Below are positions 1 through 8,189 of a DNA stretch of 64,000 nt, piece by piece (position 1 is the first letter of the stretch; each line of letters opens with the position of its first letter). The position numbers and the translations under genes were made by a program. The stretch is from Bacteroidales bacterium (GTDB lineage: Bacteria; Bacteroidota; Bacteroidia; Bacteroidales; JAIOZK01): positions 62,001-126,000 of the forward strand of contig JAIPBS010000002.1 in NCBI GenBank assembly GCA_021738625.1, read 5' to 3'. The notes beneath the pieces are model-generated. The model ran no database searches. It was not told the DNA's origin and was given only the letters and a program-made list of their open reading frames with translations.

Positions 1-313
1 AGGGGACCGTCAGGTCGTAACGCAATCCTTTTTCAGCGATTTTCATGCTGAGCTTCGAAATGTCCTTGAAATCCTCCGCCCTTGTTTTTTTAAGGAAGTC
101 CCCCGAGTTCAAAATCTTAAACAAAAGCCTGTCGCCTTCTTCACCGTACTTGCCCAGTAAGGTACTCAGGTTTTCCATGGCCGGGGTTTCGATGGGCAGG
201 TATCCGTATTTAAGAAAAGTTTTTTTGATCACCTCAAAAATGTAATTTCTTCTCAGCATTTCTCCGGGTGAAAAATCACGCGTGCCTTTTGGTACTGAAG
301 GTTTCTGGGCCAT
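1..313 (-). CDS. hisS: Histidine-tRNA ligase, N-terminal part (runs off the window)
   Basis: Charges tRNA-His with histidine in the cytoplasm (class II aminoacyl-tRNA synthetase). About 104 residues are visible from the ATG at 313 down to base 1. They include the class II HisRS opening '[15 protein letters not shown]' near residue 8, the 'YGYLPIETP' segment, and 'GLRYDLTVP' of motif 2 at the window edge. The reading frame is open to the edge, so the catalytic core and anticodon-binding domain lie outside. The cupin gene at 365-838 is 51 bases upstream on the same strand and could be cotranscribed. The family call is firm; nothing can be said about the missing C-terminus. Confidence 0.95.
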   Translation of the reverse strand, partial: MAQKPSVPKGTRDFSPGEMLRRNYIFEVIKKTFLKYGYLPIETPAMENLSTLLGKYGEEGDRLLFKILNSGDFLKKTRAEDFKDISKLSMKIAEKGLRYDLTVP

Positions 314-364
314 AATTCAACAGGATTTTTATCATTATCTGCAAAGGTAACGGATTTATTTCTT

Positions 365-838
365 TTAGCTTAATCCAAGCTCCTGCAGGATTTTCTGTGT
401 GTAATGCTTTCCCTGCCGATCTCCTTCCTGGGGCGCCCAGGGGGCGAAAATTTTGTCGTTTTTGGGATCGTATGGGCCGTCTTTCACTTCATAGGCTACC
501 GAGCCGGATTGCAGGCTGATGATCACATGCCAGGTGCGGGGAGCAACTTCCGCTCCGTACCTGCCCTGTTTTGCGTCAAGAACAATATGATCGCTGATGT
601 TTCCCAACTCATCGAACTCCACTACGGCAATCCTTCCCCTCAAAACAAAGAAGGCTTCACGCTTATCAGGGTTTTCGTGTTTGTGGGGCCGGATGTAGGT
701 ATCGGGTTCAACGGCATTCAGCATCCGTTGCAAGGTGTCTGCCGGCACTTTGTGAAAATTGTGGTTCATTCGTCTTCGGCTGCTTTGCCTGGCTTTTTCT
801 GAAACCGGATCAATAAAGGCTTCATCAATCTTTATCAT
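365..838 (-). CDS. WbuC family cupin-fold metalloprotein
   Basis: Small single-domain cupin of the WbuC type, about 157 residues from the ATG at 838, which begins MIKIDEAF. An in-frame upstream start would add 14 residues that do not look like this family. The features seen are an N-terminal 'SSRRRMNHNFH' segment, 'YIRPHKHENPDKREAFFVL' with cupin metal ligands (His-x-His and Glu), 'GRYGAEVAPRTWH' with the later His, and a C-terminal 'GPYDPKNDKIFAPWAP'. WbuC-like proteins occur near surface-polysaccharide genes, and glycosyltransferases follow here at 906-3310. The biochemical role is not established. Confidence 0.8.
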   Translation of the reverse strand: MIKIDEAFIDPVSEKARQSSRRRMNHNFHKVPADTLQRMLNAVEPDTYIRPHKHENPDKREAFFVLRGRIAVVEFDELGNISDHIVLDAKQGRYGAEVAPRTWHVIISLQSGSVAYEVKDGPYDPKNDKIFAPWAPQEGDRQGKHYTQKILQELGLS

Positions 839-905
839 ATTTGTATCTGTTTGGATCAAAAAAACTAAAGATAGCAACAATTGTGGAAATGATGAGCGAT
901 CGATA

Positions 906-2075
906 TCAACTGCCCGATTTTATAATTTGTTCGAGTTTGTCGGTCTGACTTTGCCAGTTATAATGCCGATAGACGAATGCATATCCGTTTTCGGCAATGG
1001 CGTTAGCAAATTTCTGATCTTCAAGTAAACTAACAATATGGTCGGCATAATCGCAGGGGTCCTTTCCGATCAGGATGTCCTGCATGGGTTTGGCTTCAAG
1101 GGCTTTGTTTGCCAGGGAAGAAGTGATGCATGGAATTTTCATGGCCATGGCTTCGAGCAGCTTGTTTTGCAGGCCGGTTCCGATCTGCATGGGAGCGATA
1201 AATATTTTTGCCCGGGCATAGCTGTCGCGAATGTCGTCCACCCAGCCACCAACATGAATATTTTTTGACTCAACCGCCCTGACGCGCTTATCCGGTGTTG
1301 CGCCCGAGATAAGAATCCGGATATCGGGCTTGTGTTTCCTGATCAGTGGCAATATTTTTTTCGCGATATACTCCACTGCATTCACATTGGGGGGATAGGC
1401 CATATTGCCTGTAAAAACCAGGTCGTAATCCTGTGGCCGCTCAATCGGCTTAAAAAAGCCGGTATCCACACCATTCATAATGATGTGGATGTTTTCTTTT
1501 TGGGGATGAGGGATCAGGTCGCGGTCGGGTTTGGAAATGATCACTTTATGGTCGAAATGATCAAAGATCATATGCTCGTATTTCAGTAGCCTCCTGTATT
1601 CCATTCGCAGGAAGGGCTTTAAGATAAATGAGGCGGTGTGAATCCGCCGCTCAACTCCTTTTGAAAACACATCCTGATAGTCGATGGTTTTGGGGATGTC
1701 CAGGTCTTTGATGTATTCGGCTGTGCGAACAAGCTGGCAAAACAGATGGTCGGGTTGGTTTTCGTCGATGATCCGTCTGATTTTCTTTTTGGCCTTTTTT
1801 GAATAGAAATATCCAAGCTGTAAAGGTTTTCCATTAAAAAAAGCTTTGATCAGGTTAACAAAGCGACAAAACCATGAACGGTCGATGAAAGTAACCGAAC
1901 TAACATAGGGCTGCACAGCCTGAAAGGCGTTTTGTTTGTCGATCTTCGTATCATTTAATGCACACAGAATGATCTCATTGCTTTCGGAAAGATGCTTAAC
2001 ATGATTGAAGGCGCGAAGCTTGTCTCCTTTTTCAAGTGGATAGGGTATTCTGGGCAGCAGTACAAAGATTTTCAT
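906..2075 (-). CDS. Glycosyltransferase, GT4-like (GT-B fold)
   Basis: Predicted sugar transferase of 389 residues. The N-terminal acceptor domain opens 'MKIFVLLPRIPYPLEKGDK', typical of GT4 enzymes linked to exopolysaccharide synthesis. The C-terminal donor-binding Rossmann domain holds 'DLVFTGNMAYPPNVNAVEY' and 'APMQIGTGLQNKLLEAMAM', which carries the conserved Glu used for the nucleotide-sugar ribose. There is no signal peptide, so it should act at the cytoplasmic membrane face. It lies 41 bases downstream of a second GT4 gene and an LptF/G permease on the same strand, suggesting a cell-surface glycan operon. Donor and acceptor cannot be read from the sequence. Confidence 0.85.
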   Translation of the reverse strand: MKIFVLLPRIPYPLEKGDKLRAFNHVKHLSESNEIILCALNDTKIDKQNAFQAVQPYVSSVTFIDRSWFCRFVNLIKAFFNGKPLQLGYFYSKKAKKKIRRIIDENQPDHLFCQLVRTAEYIKDLDIPKTIDYQDVFSKGVERRIHTASFILKPFLRMEYRRLLKYEHMIFDHFDHKVIISKPDRDLIPHPQKENIHIIMNGVDTGFFKPIERPQDYDLVFTGNMAYPPNVNAVEYIAKKILPLIRKHKPDIRILISGATPDKRVRAVESKNIHVGGWVDDIRDSYARAKIFIAPMQIGTGLQNKLLEAMAMKIPCITSSLANKALEAKPMQDILIGKDPCDYADHIVSLLEDQKFANAIAENGYAFVYRHYNWQSQTDKLEQIIKSGS

Positions 2076-2116
2076 TTTTCGCGTGATCTCTTGTTTCCTG
2101 ATTCAGGCCCCAAAAT

Positions 2117-3310
2117 TCATAAAATTTCCTGATAAAAGCCTATCAAACGTTCTATAATTTTTTTGTTGTTGTGTTTTTCAAAGATAAGCTTTCTTGCATT
2201 TTGGCCCAGCTTTTCGGAATATTCCCGGCTTTCGACGCATTTGCTGATGGCTTCCAGGTATTCTTCCGGTTTCTCTGCAAAAAGAATATGTTCGGCATGC
2301 CGGCATTTGATACCTTCAGCACCAATCCTGGTAGAGATGATCGCTTTGCCCATGGCCATGCCTTCGATGATCTTGATGCGGATACCGCTGCCCGATAACA
2401 GGGGTACGATCATAATGCCCTTCGATCGAATGAAATCAAGGGCGTCGTCTACCTCTCCCAGCACTTCAATGTTCGGTAATCCCGTATGGTAGAGCCACTC
2501 GGGCATTTCACGCCCGGCCAGGTAAAACTTTAAATCCGGATGTTGTTCGTGTACCGATTCCCATACATTGTTCAGAAACCAACGGATGCCTTCTATATTG
2601 GGAATCCAGTTCATCGACCCGATATGGAAAAGGGAAGGGAATTCATAGTTGTTTTTTGGTCCCGGCAAATCCTCCGGATCAATACCAAAAGAAATATCCC
2701 GTATGGGAGTGCCGGTATGTTTTTTTAGAAAATTCGCATCTTTGCTTGTGATGGTGGCAATGCCGTCGAAGCTGTTGAGTATGCTCAGCTCGTAATTCTT
2801 AAGTGTTTTCGAAAGATGGTTCAGGTAAAATTTTTTAAGTGGATTCCTGCTGGCATTTGCCACGCGTTGCCAGATCAGGTGCTCGATGTTGTGCGCACGC
2901 AAAACGATCTTAGCTGAGGAATGTTTTCGGATGGTATCCAGGTAAGGTGACATGAAAAGGGTTTCCAGTTGGATGATGTCGTAGTGATCCTCCTCCAGGA
3001 TTTGTTCAAGCTTTTTCCTGAAGTTTTCATTGATGAACCGCTCCACATGGTATGAATTGCCTGTGAAGAGATTTAGAAAAGCCTTCACGGGCTTGATGCC
3101 CAAGTCGATGTATCCGAATTCAATCGCTGTTTTTTTTCTGAATTCTTCGGGAATTTCGGAAGGGGACACCTGATATTTATTGCTGTTGATGGCCAGCACT
3201 TTTACCTGGCAGTTTGCTTTGATCAGGCCATTGATGATGGCGCTCATGGCTATGGGCCCTCCTTCTCTGGGGGGGCAGGGAGATTTGTTGCAGATCAGCA
3301 ATATCTTCAT
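2117..3310 (-). CDS. Glycosyltransferase, GT4-like
   Basis: Predicted glycosyltransferase of 397 residues. It starts 'MKILLICNKSPCPPREGGP', with the Gly-rich acceptor-domain loop, and has the GT-B donor half with 'LFHIGSMNWIPNIEGIRWF' and 'VPLLSGSGIRIKIIEGMAM'. Its ATG overlaps the stop of the upstream LptF/G permease by four bases (3307-3310), so the two are probably translationally coupled. The gene at 906-2075 is a distant paralogue. The likely role is in lipopolysaccharide or exopolysaccharide assembly; the sugar specificity is unknown. Confidence 0.85.
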   Translation of the reverse strand: MKILLICNKSPCPPREGGPIAMSAIINGLIKANCQVKVLAINSNKYQVSPSEIPEEFRKKTAIEFGYIDLGIKPVKAFLNLFTGNSYHVERFINENFRKKLEQILEEDHYDIIQLETLFMSPYLDTIRKHSSAKIVLRAHNIEHLIWQRVANASRNPLKKFYLNHLSKTLKNYELSILNSFDGIATITSKDANFLKKHTGTPIRDISFGIDPEDLPGPKNNYEFPSLFHIGSMNWIPNIEGIRWFLNNVWESVHEQHPDLKFYLAGREMPEWLYHTGLPNIEVLGEVDDALDFIRSKGIMIVPLLSGSGIRIKIIEGMAMGKAIISTRIGAEGIKCRHAEHILFAEKPEEYLEAISKCVESREYSEKLGQNARKLIFEKHNNKKIIERLIGFYQEIL

Positions 3311-4737
3311 TCGACTTTCTCCTTTCCGAACAAATTTTTGAAAAATTTCAGGTATGAGTCGTAATCCATCAAAGGCGAATCGGTCGTGGCTTTATATGTC
3401 AGGAAAATCCCGATAGGCAGCAATATAAATGAAGAAATCCACATGCCGATGTATGGTTCGATGATGCCTTCTTTTACATATTTTTCAGCCGACATGCTGA
3501 GGATGTGGTAGGTGATAAAAAAGATGATCGAAATCACCACGGGCAAGCCGAGGCCTCCTTTCCTGATAATGACTCCCATGGGAGCGCCTATAAAAAAGAG
3601 TACCAGGCAGGCAATAGAGAGGGTGAATTTTTTATGCCACACGATCCTGTGCTTTCTGATCAGCTTGGCATCTGATTGCAGCGCGCCTTTATTATATTCG
3701 ACAGTGCTTTTCAAGCTTTTTACGGTATTAAGCGCAAAATCAACGATCCGGACCTTTTCTGTCGGGTTGAAATTTGCAAGCAAATTGGTGTCAAGTTTCA
3801 TTAAGGTATCCGGTCCGGTTTTTTTCAGGCTGTCGATCCTGGAATAAAACTGATAGTTGTTTTTGAATTTATTGGAAAAACGTTCTTTTTTTGTATTATA
3901 CTGTTTGCTGAGCGAGTCAATGGCTTCGTTGAGCTGCTGAAGGTTCAGCATTTCATAATGGTTTTTGAAAAGGTCCTCGTCGGTACGGTTCATTTCGAAT
4001 GATTGCAGATCGAAGCGACGGGTTTCTTCTCTAAACCGGATGCGTTCAAAGGGTCTTGTTTGGCGGTAGCCGCGCTGGTCGAGCTTGTCTTTGTAATTGT
4101 GGCCGTTAAACAGTGTAAAGATGATGTACCTTCCGTCGGGCGAGGATTCCATGATGCCGCTCTCAGCAGAGGTAACATCAATGTTTCCAAGGTTTTTTGA
4201 ATGATTGTATATCAATACATCTTTTATGCGCGAACCGTCTTTTTCTTTTTCGCCTACCCTGATGGTATAGCCTTCGAGCCCGTTATAAAAAATACCTTCT
4301 TTAATATTGAAGGCAAGTTTTTTCTTTTTGATGTCGTAAAGCAATGACCTGAATTTGAGGTTGGCGGCGGGCAGCACATTGTCGCTAAAATAAAAGGCAA
4401 AAGCGCTGATGCAGATGGTAAGGATCACCAAGGGCTTCATTACCTTGCGCAGGCTGATCCCGGCAGCTTTTATGGCCACAAGTTCATAATGTTCCCCCAG
4501 GTTTCCGAAGGTCATAAGTGAGGAAAGCAGTATGGCCAACGGCAGACCCAGGGGTACAAAAGTGGCGCTGGCGTAAAATAACAATTCAGCGATCAGATAC
4601 CACTCCAAACCTTTTCCAACCAGGTCGTCAACATACTTCCAGAGGAATTGCATGTCGAGGATAAAAACCGATATAAAAAAGGTCATTATCAGGGGACCCA
4701 GATACGTTCTTAACACCAGTAAATAAATCTTCTTCAC
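3307..4737 (-). CDS. LptF/LptG family permease (YjgP/YjgQ)
   Basis: Inner-membrane permease of the LptF/LptG family, which with LptB extracts LPS from the inner membrane. Three N-terminal and three C-terminal hydrophobic segments flank a periplasmic domain. That domain carries a charged helical stretch around residues 250-350, making it longer (about 476 residues) than proteobacterial LptF/G, as is usual in Bacteroidota. I chose the GTG at 4737 (VKKIYLLVLRTYL, the normal family start). An upstream in-frame TTG at 4761 overlaps a TATATTTG -7 box and should lie before the transcript start. Two glycosyltransferase genes follow. Whether it is LptF or LptG is not decided. Confidence 0.85.
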   Translation of the reverse strand: MKKIYLLVLRTYLGPLIMTFFISVFILDMQFLWKYVDDLVGKGLEWYLIAELLFYASATFVPLGLPLAILLSSLMTFGNLGEHYELVAIKAAGISLRKVMKPLVILTICISAFAFYFSDNVLPAANLKFRSLLYDIKKKKLAFNIKEGIFYNGLEGYTIRVGEKEKDGSRIKDVLIYNHSKNLGNIDVTSAESGIMESSPDGRYIIFTLFNGHNYKDKLDQRGYRQTRPFERIRFREETRRFDLQSFEMNRTDEDLFKNHYEMLNLQQLNEAIDSLSKQYNTKKERFSNKFKNNYQFYSRIDSLKKTGPDTLMKLDTNLLANFNPTEKVRIVDFALNTVKSLKSTVEYNKGALQSDAKLIRKHRIVWHKKFTLSIACLVLFFIGAPMGVIIRKGGLGLPVVISIIFFITYHILSMSAEKYVKEGIIEPYIGMWISSFILLPIGIFLTYKATTDSPLMDYDSYLKFFKNLFGKEKVE

Positions 4738-4758
4738 TAGGCAGCCATTTCTTTGATG

Positions 4759-4766
4759 CAAATATA
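4759..4766 (-). promoter_or_regulatory. Bacteroidota -7 promoter box (TATATTTG) for the LptF/G operon
   Basis: On the minus strand this reads TATATTTG, matching the TAnnTTTG -7 element of Bacteroidota primary sigma. It lies 22 bases before the GTG at 4737, giving a short leader. No clear TTG -33 element was found at 19-21 bases upstream, so the assignment rests on the -7 box alone. Confidence 0.5.
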
Positions 4767-4852
4767 GTCATATAACGAAAAACCTTTAATAATCTGATTT
4801 TTGTGCCGGATGAAGATTTTGTTTTGCTTTTACTCTTAAGAAAATTTAGTTA

Positions 4853-4860
4853 TAACTTTG
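4853..4860 (+). promoter_or_regulatory. Possible -7 promoter box (TAACTTTG)
   Basis: Matches TAnnTTTG and sits 19 bases upstream of the ATG at 4880. A good -33 TTTG at normal spacing is lacking, so this is tentative. Confidence 0.4.
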
Positions 4861-4879
4861 CCCCATAATTTTCATCTAC

Positions 4880-6043
4880 ATGAAGCTAATTGAAGTAAAA
4901 GACAAAAAAACAGTGAAGAAATTTCTGGATGTTCCCAGGAAACTTTACAAAGATGACCCGAATTGGATTTGCCCGCTTGATAATCTGGTAGAAGCTGTAT
5001 TTGATCCCGAGAAGAATGTGTTCTTTACCCATGGTGACGCCATGCGTTGGGTGCTGACCGATGAGGACGGAAATTTAATCGGAAGGGTGGCGGCCTTCAT
5101 AAATGAAAAGAAGGCTTATAACTACAAACAACCCACCGGTGGAATGGGCTTTTATGAGTGCATTCAGGATCAGGAGGCGGCTTTTAAATTGTTTAACATT
5201 TGTAAAAGCTGGTTGCAGGAGCATGGTATGAAAGCTATGGACGGTCCCATCAATTTTGGAGAGAACGATAATTTCTGGGGATTGCTGGTTGAAGGTTTTA
5301 TGCCTCCCAGTTTTGGAATGAACTATAACTTTCCTTATTATAAAGAGCAATTTGAGTCTTATGGTTTCAAACCCTATTTTGAGCAGGTGACCAACCACCT
5401 GGATTTGACCAAGCCTTTCCCGGAGCGTTTCTGGAAAATTGCCGACAGGATCAGACAACAACCCGGTTACGAGTTTCGTCACTTCAGATATGCCGAAAAA
5501 GAAAAGTTTATTGATGATCTGAAAGAGGTTTACGACAAGGCATGGGTGTATCATGAGAACTTCACACCTCTTAGCCGGAAAGACATCAGCGAATCATTGA
5601 ATAAGGCAAAGCCGGTTTTGATTGAAGAATTTGTTTGGTATGTATATAAAGAGGGAAAACCAATTGCATTTCTTGTGATGCTTCCCGATGCCAATGAAAT
5701 TTTTAGGCATTTGAATGGCAAACTCAATCTGTTTAACAAACTGAGGTTTCTTTATCTCAGGTGGCGTAAGGTTTACACTTCAACCCGGATCACAGTTATG
5801 GGCGTAGTGCCTGAATACCAGAAAAGGGGAGTTGAATCGGGGATTTTTTGGCACATGGCCAGGGTTATGCCCAAGTGGCCCAGGATAAAAACCATCGAGC
5901 TCTCCTGGGTGGGCGATTTCAATCCTAAAATGCGTGCATTGCATGATTCTGTTGGCGGACACTTTGTTAAGAAACACATCACCTACCGTAAATTGTTTGA
6001 AGGAAAAGGTAATGAAAACTCAAGATATAGTACCATCAGCTAA
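4880..6043 (+). CDS. GNAT-fold acyltransferase-like protein (YghO-like)
   Basis: 387-residue cytoplasmic protein of a family widespread in Bacteroidota and resembling E. coli YghO. The N-terminus 'FLDVPRKLYKDDPNWICPL' and the segment 'GPINFGENDNFWGLLVEGF' are family hallmarks. The C-terminal part resembles an acyl-CoA N-acyltransferase fold, with 'ITVMGVVPEYQKRGVESGI' corresponding to the GNAT acetyl-CoA-binding motif A. There is no signal peptide or membrane segment. Flanking genes give no pathway clue. The substrate is unknown; the fold call is fairly good and the function is not established. Confidence 0.65.
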   Translation: MKLIEVKDKKTVKKFLDVPRKLYKDDPNWICPLDNLVEAVFDPEKNVFFTHGDAMRWVLTDEDGNLIGRVAAFINEKKAYNYKQPTGGMGFYECIQDQEAAFKLFNICKSWLQEHGMKAMDGPINFGENDNFWGLLVEGFMPPSFGMNYNFPYYKEQFESYGFKPYFEQVTNHLDLTKPFPERFWKIADRIRQQPGYEFRHFRYAEKEKFIDDLKEVYDKAWVYHENFTPLSRKDISESLNKAKPVLIEEFVWYVYKEGKPIAFLVMLPDANEIFRHLNGKLNLFNKLRFLYLRWRKVYTSTRITVMGVVPEYQKRGVESGIFWHMARVMPKWPRIKTIELSWVGDFNPKMRALHDSVGGHFVKKHITYRKLFEGKGNENSRYSTIS

Positions 6044-6105
6044 CAGCGTGGATATGGATATGTGTTTGTTTTCGATATGAGTGCCGTATTTTTTTTTACC
6101 CCCAC

Positions 6106-6135
6106 TTGCAAAATGTTTGTATTTAATTATATTTG
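6106..6135 (+). promoter_or_regulatory. Bacteroidota -33/-7 promoter for the T9SS protein gene
   Basis: TTG at 6106-6108, a 19-base spacer, then TATATTTG at 6128-6135, a good match to the TTG/TAnnTTTG consensus. The ATG of the downstream gene is 46 bases after the -7 box. Confidence 0.7.
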
Positions 6136-6181
6136 TACTACTTTTACAGGCTATAATTATTAAATGTCAAACCTAAAAACA

Positions 6182-8038
6182 ATGATTATGAAAAAGTTAT
6201 TACTCTTATCAATTGCATTATGCCTTTCGGTAGCAGTGCTTAGTCAGAACAGCAGCGAAAAGCTGGAATTCTTCCAGAACTATAAAGCACCAAAGCCGGG
6301 CAACGCAGTTGCAAACAATTTCGAATTCACAAAGACTTTCAGTCCTGTAGTTACTGAAAAAGGTATCATGGATGAAGACATTGTGATCGGTAACACCCGT
6401 TACGACCTGCAATCCAACTCCATGATCCCGAAGAGAATTCACGTTTGGGGCGACGGTAGCGTTGCCGGTGTATGGACCATGGGCTTCGATGAAACGGCAG
6501 GTTATCCCGGTCGTGGAACAGGTTACAATTACATGGGTACCGACGGTGAATGGGGTCCGATCCCCACCGAAAGAATTCAATCGGTAAGGTGCGGATGGCC
6601 AACAATCGCACCCTGGGGGCCCAATGGTGAGATCACGGTTGCCCACAGTGGTGCCAACACTTTGATCATCAACAAAAGGGAAACCAAAGGCGAAGGCGAC
6701 TGGACGGAAATTGAACTGGAAGGCCCTGATGGCGGGCCCGGTCTGCTTTGGCCCCGTTTGATCACCTCCGGTGCCAACAACGAAACCATTCATTTGATTG
6801 CTCTCACTACACCTACTGGCAACGGCGGCGCCATTTATGAAGGTCAGGACGGATGCCTCCTCTATTATCGCTCGGTTGACGGTGCGGAAACCTGGGATAT
6901 CGAAGCTGAAATCCTGGAAGGACTTGGTGAAGATTATTACCCCGGCCATGGTGGTGACGGATATGCCTGGGCAGGCGCCAAAGGCGATTACATTGCATTT
7001 GTTGTTGGTGATGGTATTACCGATGGTATTGTTATGAAATCCGACGACCAGGGCGAAAGCTGGGAGAGAATTGAATATATGACTTTCCCATGGGGCGGCG
7101 GTCCCGTGCCGGATGATACACAAAACTTTGGCGGTGGCGATGGCGATGCAGCGGTGGCTATCGACAACAATGGTAAAGTGCATGTTGTTGAAGGACGTAT
7201 GATCCATTATTACGAAGGTGGTTCAGGTTATTACTTTCCTTATACAAATGGTGTGATTTACTGGAATGAAGATCTTGATGCCATTGATACCACAATGGTT
7301 GGACACGATGTTGTTGATCCATTCACACTGGAAGAAAACGGTTACCTGGCAGCAAAATATGATGATGTTGACTCTCTGCTGGCTGAATATGCCGCTTACT
7401 ATGTTTCCATTACAAGTATGCCGCAGATCTCAGTCAACCAGTTTGACGATATCATGGTTACCTATGCAGCCATGACACACGGCTATGAAAGTGAAGGCAA
7501 AAACTTCAGGCATGTTTGGAGCGTGATCTCACCCGACGGCGGTGTTACATGGGATATGAAACAGGATCACACAGCCGACGTTTTCCACCTCTTCTCAGAA
7601 TGTGTATTCCCCTCGCTGGCATCTGATTTCGTTAACGGTATGGCGCATGTTCTGTATCAGACAGATAACCTGCCCGGTATTGCCGTTCGTTTTGAAGAAC
7701 ATGCCGTAACGGATAACAATATAGTTTATCTTCCCATCCCATGGGTTTTCACAGATGTTGAAGAACAAAACGTAAATACACTTGGTTTTGTAGCTCAAAA
7801 CTACCCGAACCCTGCATCCGATCAGACCATGGTTCAGGTAAGTACACTGCAGCGCGCAGAGCTGAAGATGGTGATCACCAACGTTGTTGGTAAAAAAGTT
7901 TTCGAAATCAACAAAGGTGATGTTGATGCAGGCGTACACTACTTCAATGTTGACGTAAGTGATCTGTCAGAAGGACTTTACCTCTACACCATTTATTCAG
8001 GCAACAATGCCGAAACCAAAAAGATGATCGTGGAATAA
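6182..8038 (+). CDS. Secreted sialidase/BNR-like protein with T9SS type A sorting domain
   Basis: Exported protein of about 618 residues. I start at the ATG at 6182 (MIMKKLLLLSIALCLSVAV), which leaves a standard signal peptide ending near LSQ; an ATG at 6164 would add six residues before it. The body has repeated 'DGGVTWDM', 'DDQGESWERI' and 'VDGAETWDIE'-type units that look like Asp-box/BNR beta-propeller blades. The last 80 residues are a Por-secretion (T9SS type A) domain with 'AQNYPNPASDQTMV', 'NVVGKKVF' and 'LSEGLYLYTI'. It should be secreted across the outer membrane and possibly anchored. Catalytic sialidase residues were not recognised, so an enzymatic role is unproven. Confidence 0.85.
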   Translation: MIMKKLLLLSIALCLSVAVLSQNSSEKLEFFQNYKAPKPGNAVANNFEFTKTFSPVVTEKGIMDEDIVIGNTRYDLQSNSMIPKRIHVWGDGSVAGVWTMGFDETAGYPGRGTGYNYMGTDGEWGPIPTERIQSVRCGWPTIAPWGPNGEITVAHSGANTLIINKRETKGEGDWTEIELEGPDGGPGLLWPRLITSGANNETIHLIALTTPTGNGGAIYEGQDGCLLYYRSVDGAETWDIEAEILEGLGEDYYPGHGGDGYAWAGAKGDYIAFVVGDGITDGIVMKSDDQGESWERIEYMTFPWGGGPVPDDTQNFGGGDGDAAVAIDNNGKVHVVEGRMIHYYEGGSGYYFPYTNGVIYWNEDLDAIDTTMVGHDVVDPFTLEENGYLAAKYDDVDSLLAEYAAYYVSITSMPQISVNQFDDIMVTYAAMTHGYESEGKNFRHVWSVISPDGGVTWDMKQDHTADVFHLFSECVFPSLASDFVNGMAHVLYQTDNLPGIAVRFEEHAVTDNNIVYLPIPWVFTDVEEQNVNTLGFVAQNYPNPASDQTMVQVSTLQRAELKMVITNVVGKKVFEINKGDVDAGVHYFNVDVSDLSEGLYLYTIYSGNNAETKKMIVE

Positions 8039-8058
8039 TATCCTTAATATAAATATTG

Positions 8059-8091
8059 AAAAGGCCGCCTGCTTTTGTGGGCGGCCTTTTT
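8059..8091 (+). terminator. Rho-independent terminator after the T9SS protein gene
   Basis: An 11-bp inverted repeat (AAAAGGCCGCC / GGCGGCCTTTT) with a 10-base loop, followed by T residues. It lies 20 bases after the stop codon at 8038. Confidence 0.85.
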
Positions 8092-8189
8092 GCTATATTC
8101 GTTCGGCCATCCCTCCCTGCTTTTATCCATCATTATAAAAGTTCGATTTTTTCAGTAATTTCGCGGATCAACATCAAAATATGCATCTT

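Noticed and set aside
6218-7207. 329-codon minus-strand open frame opposite the T9SS protein gene
   Set aside because: The sense frame has a signal peptide, Asp-box repeats and a sorting domain; the antisense product resembles nothing and has no promoter.
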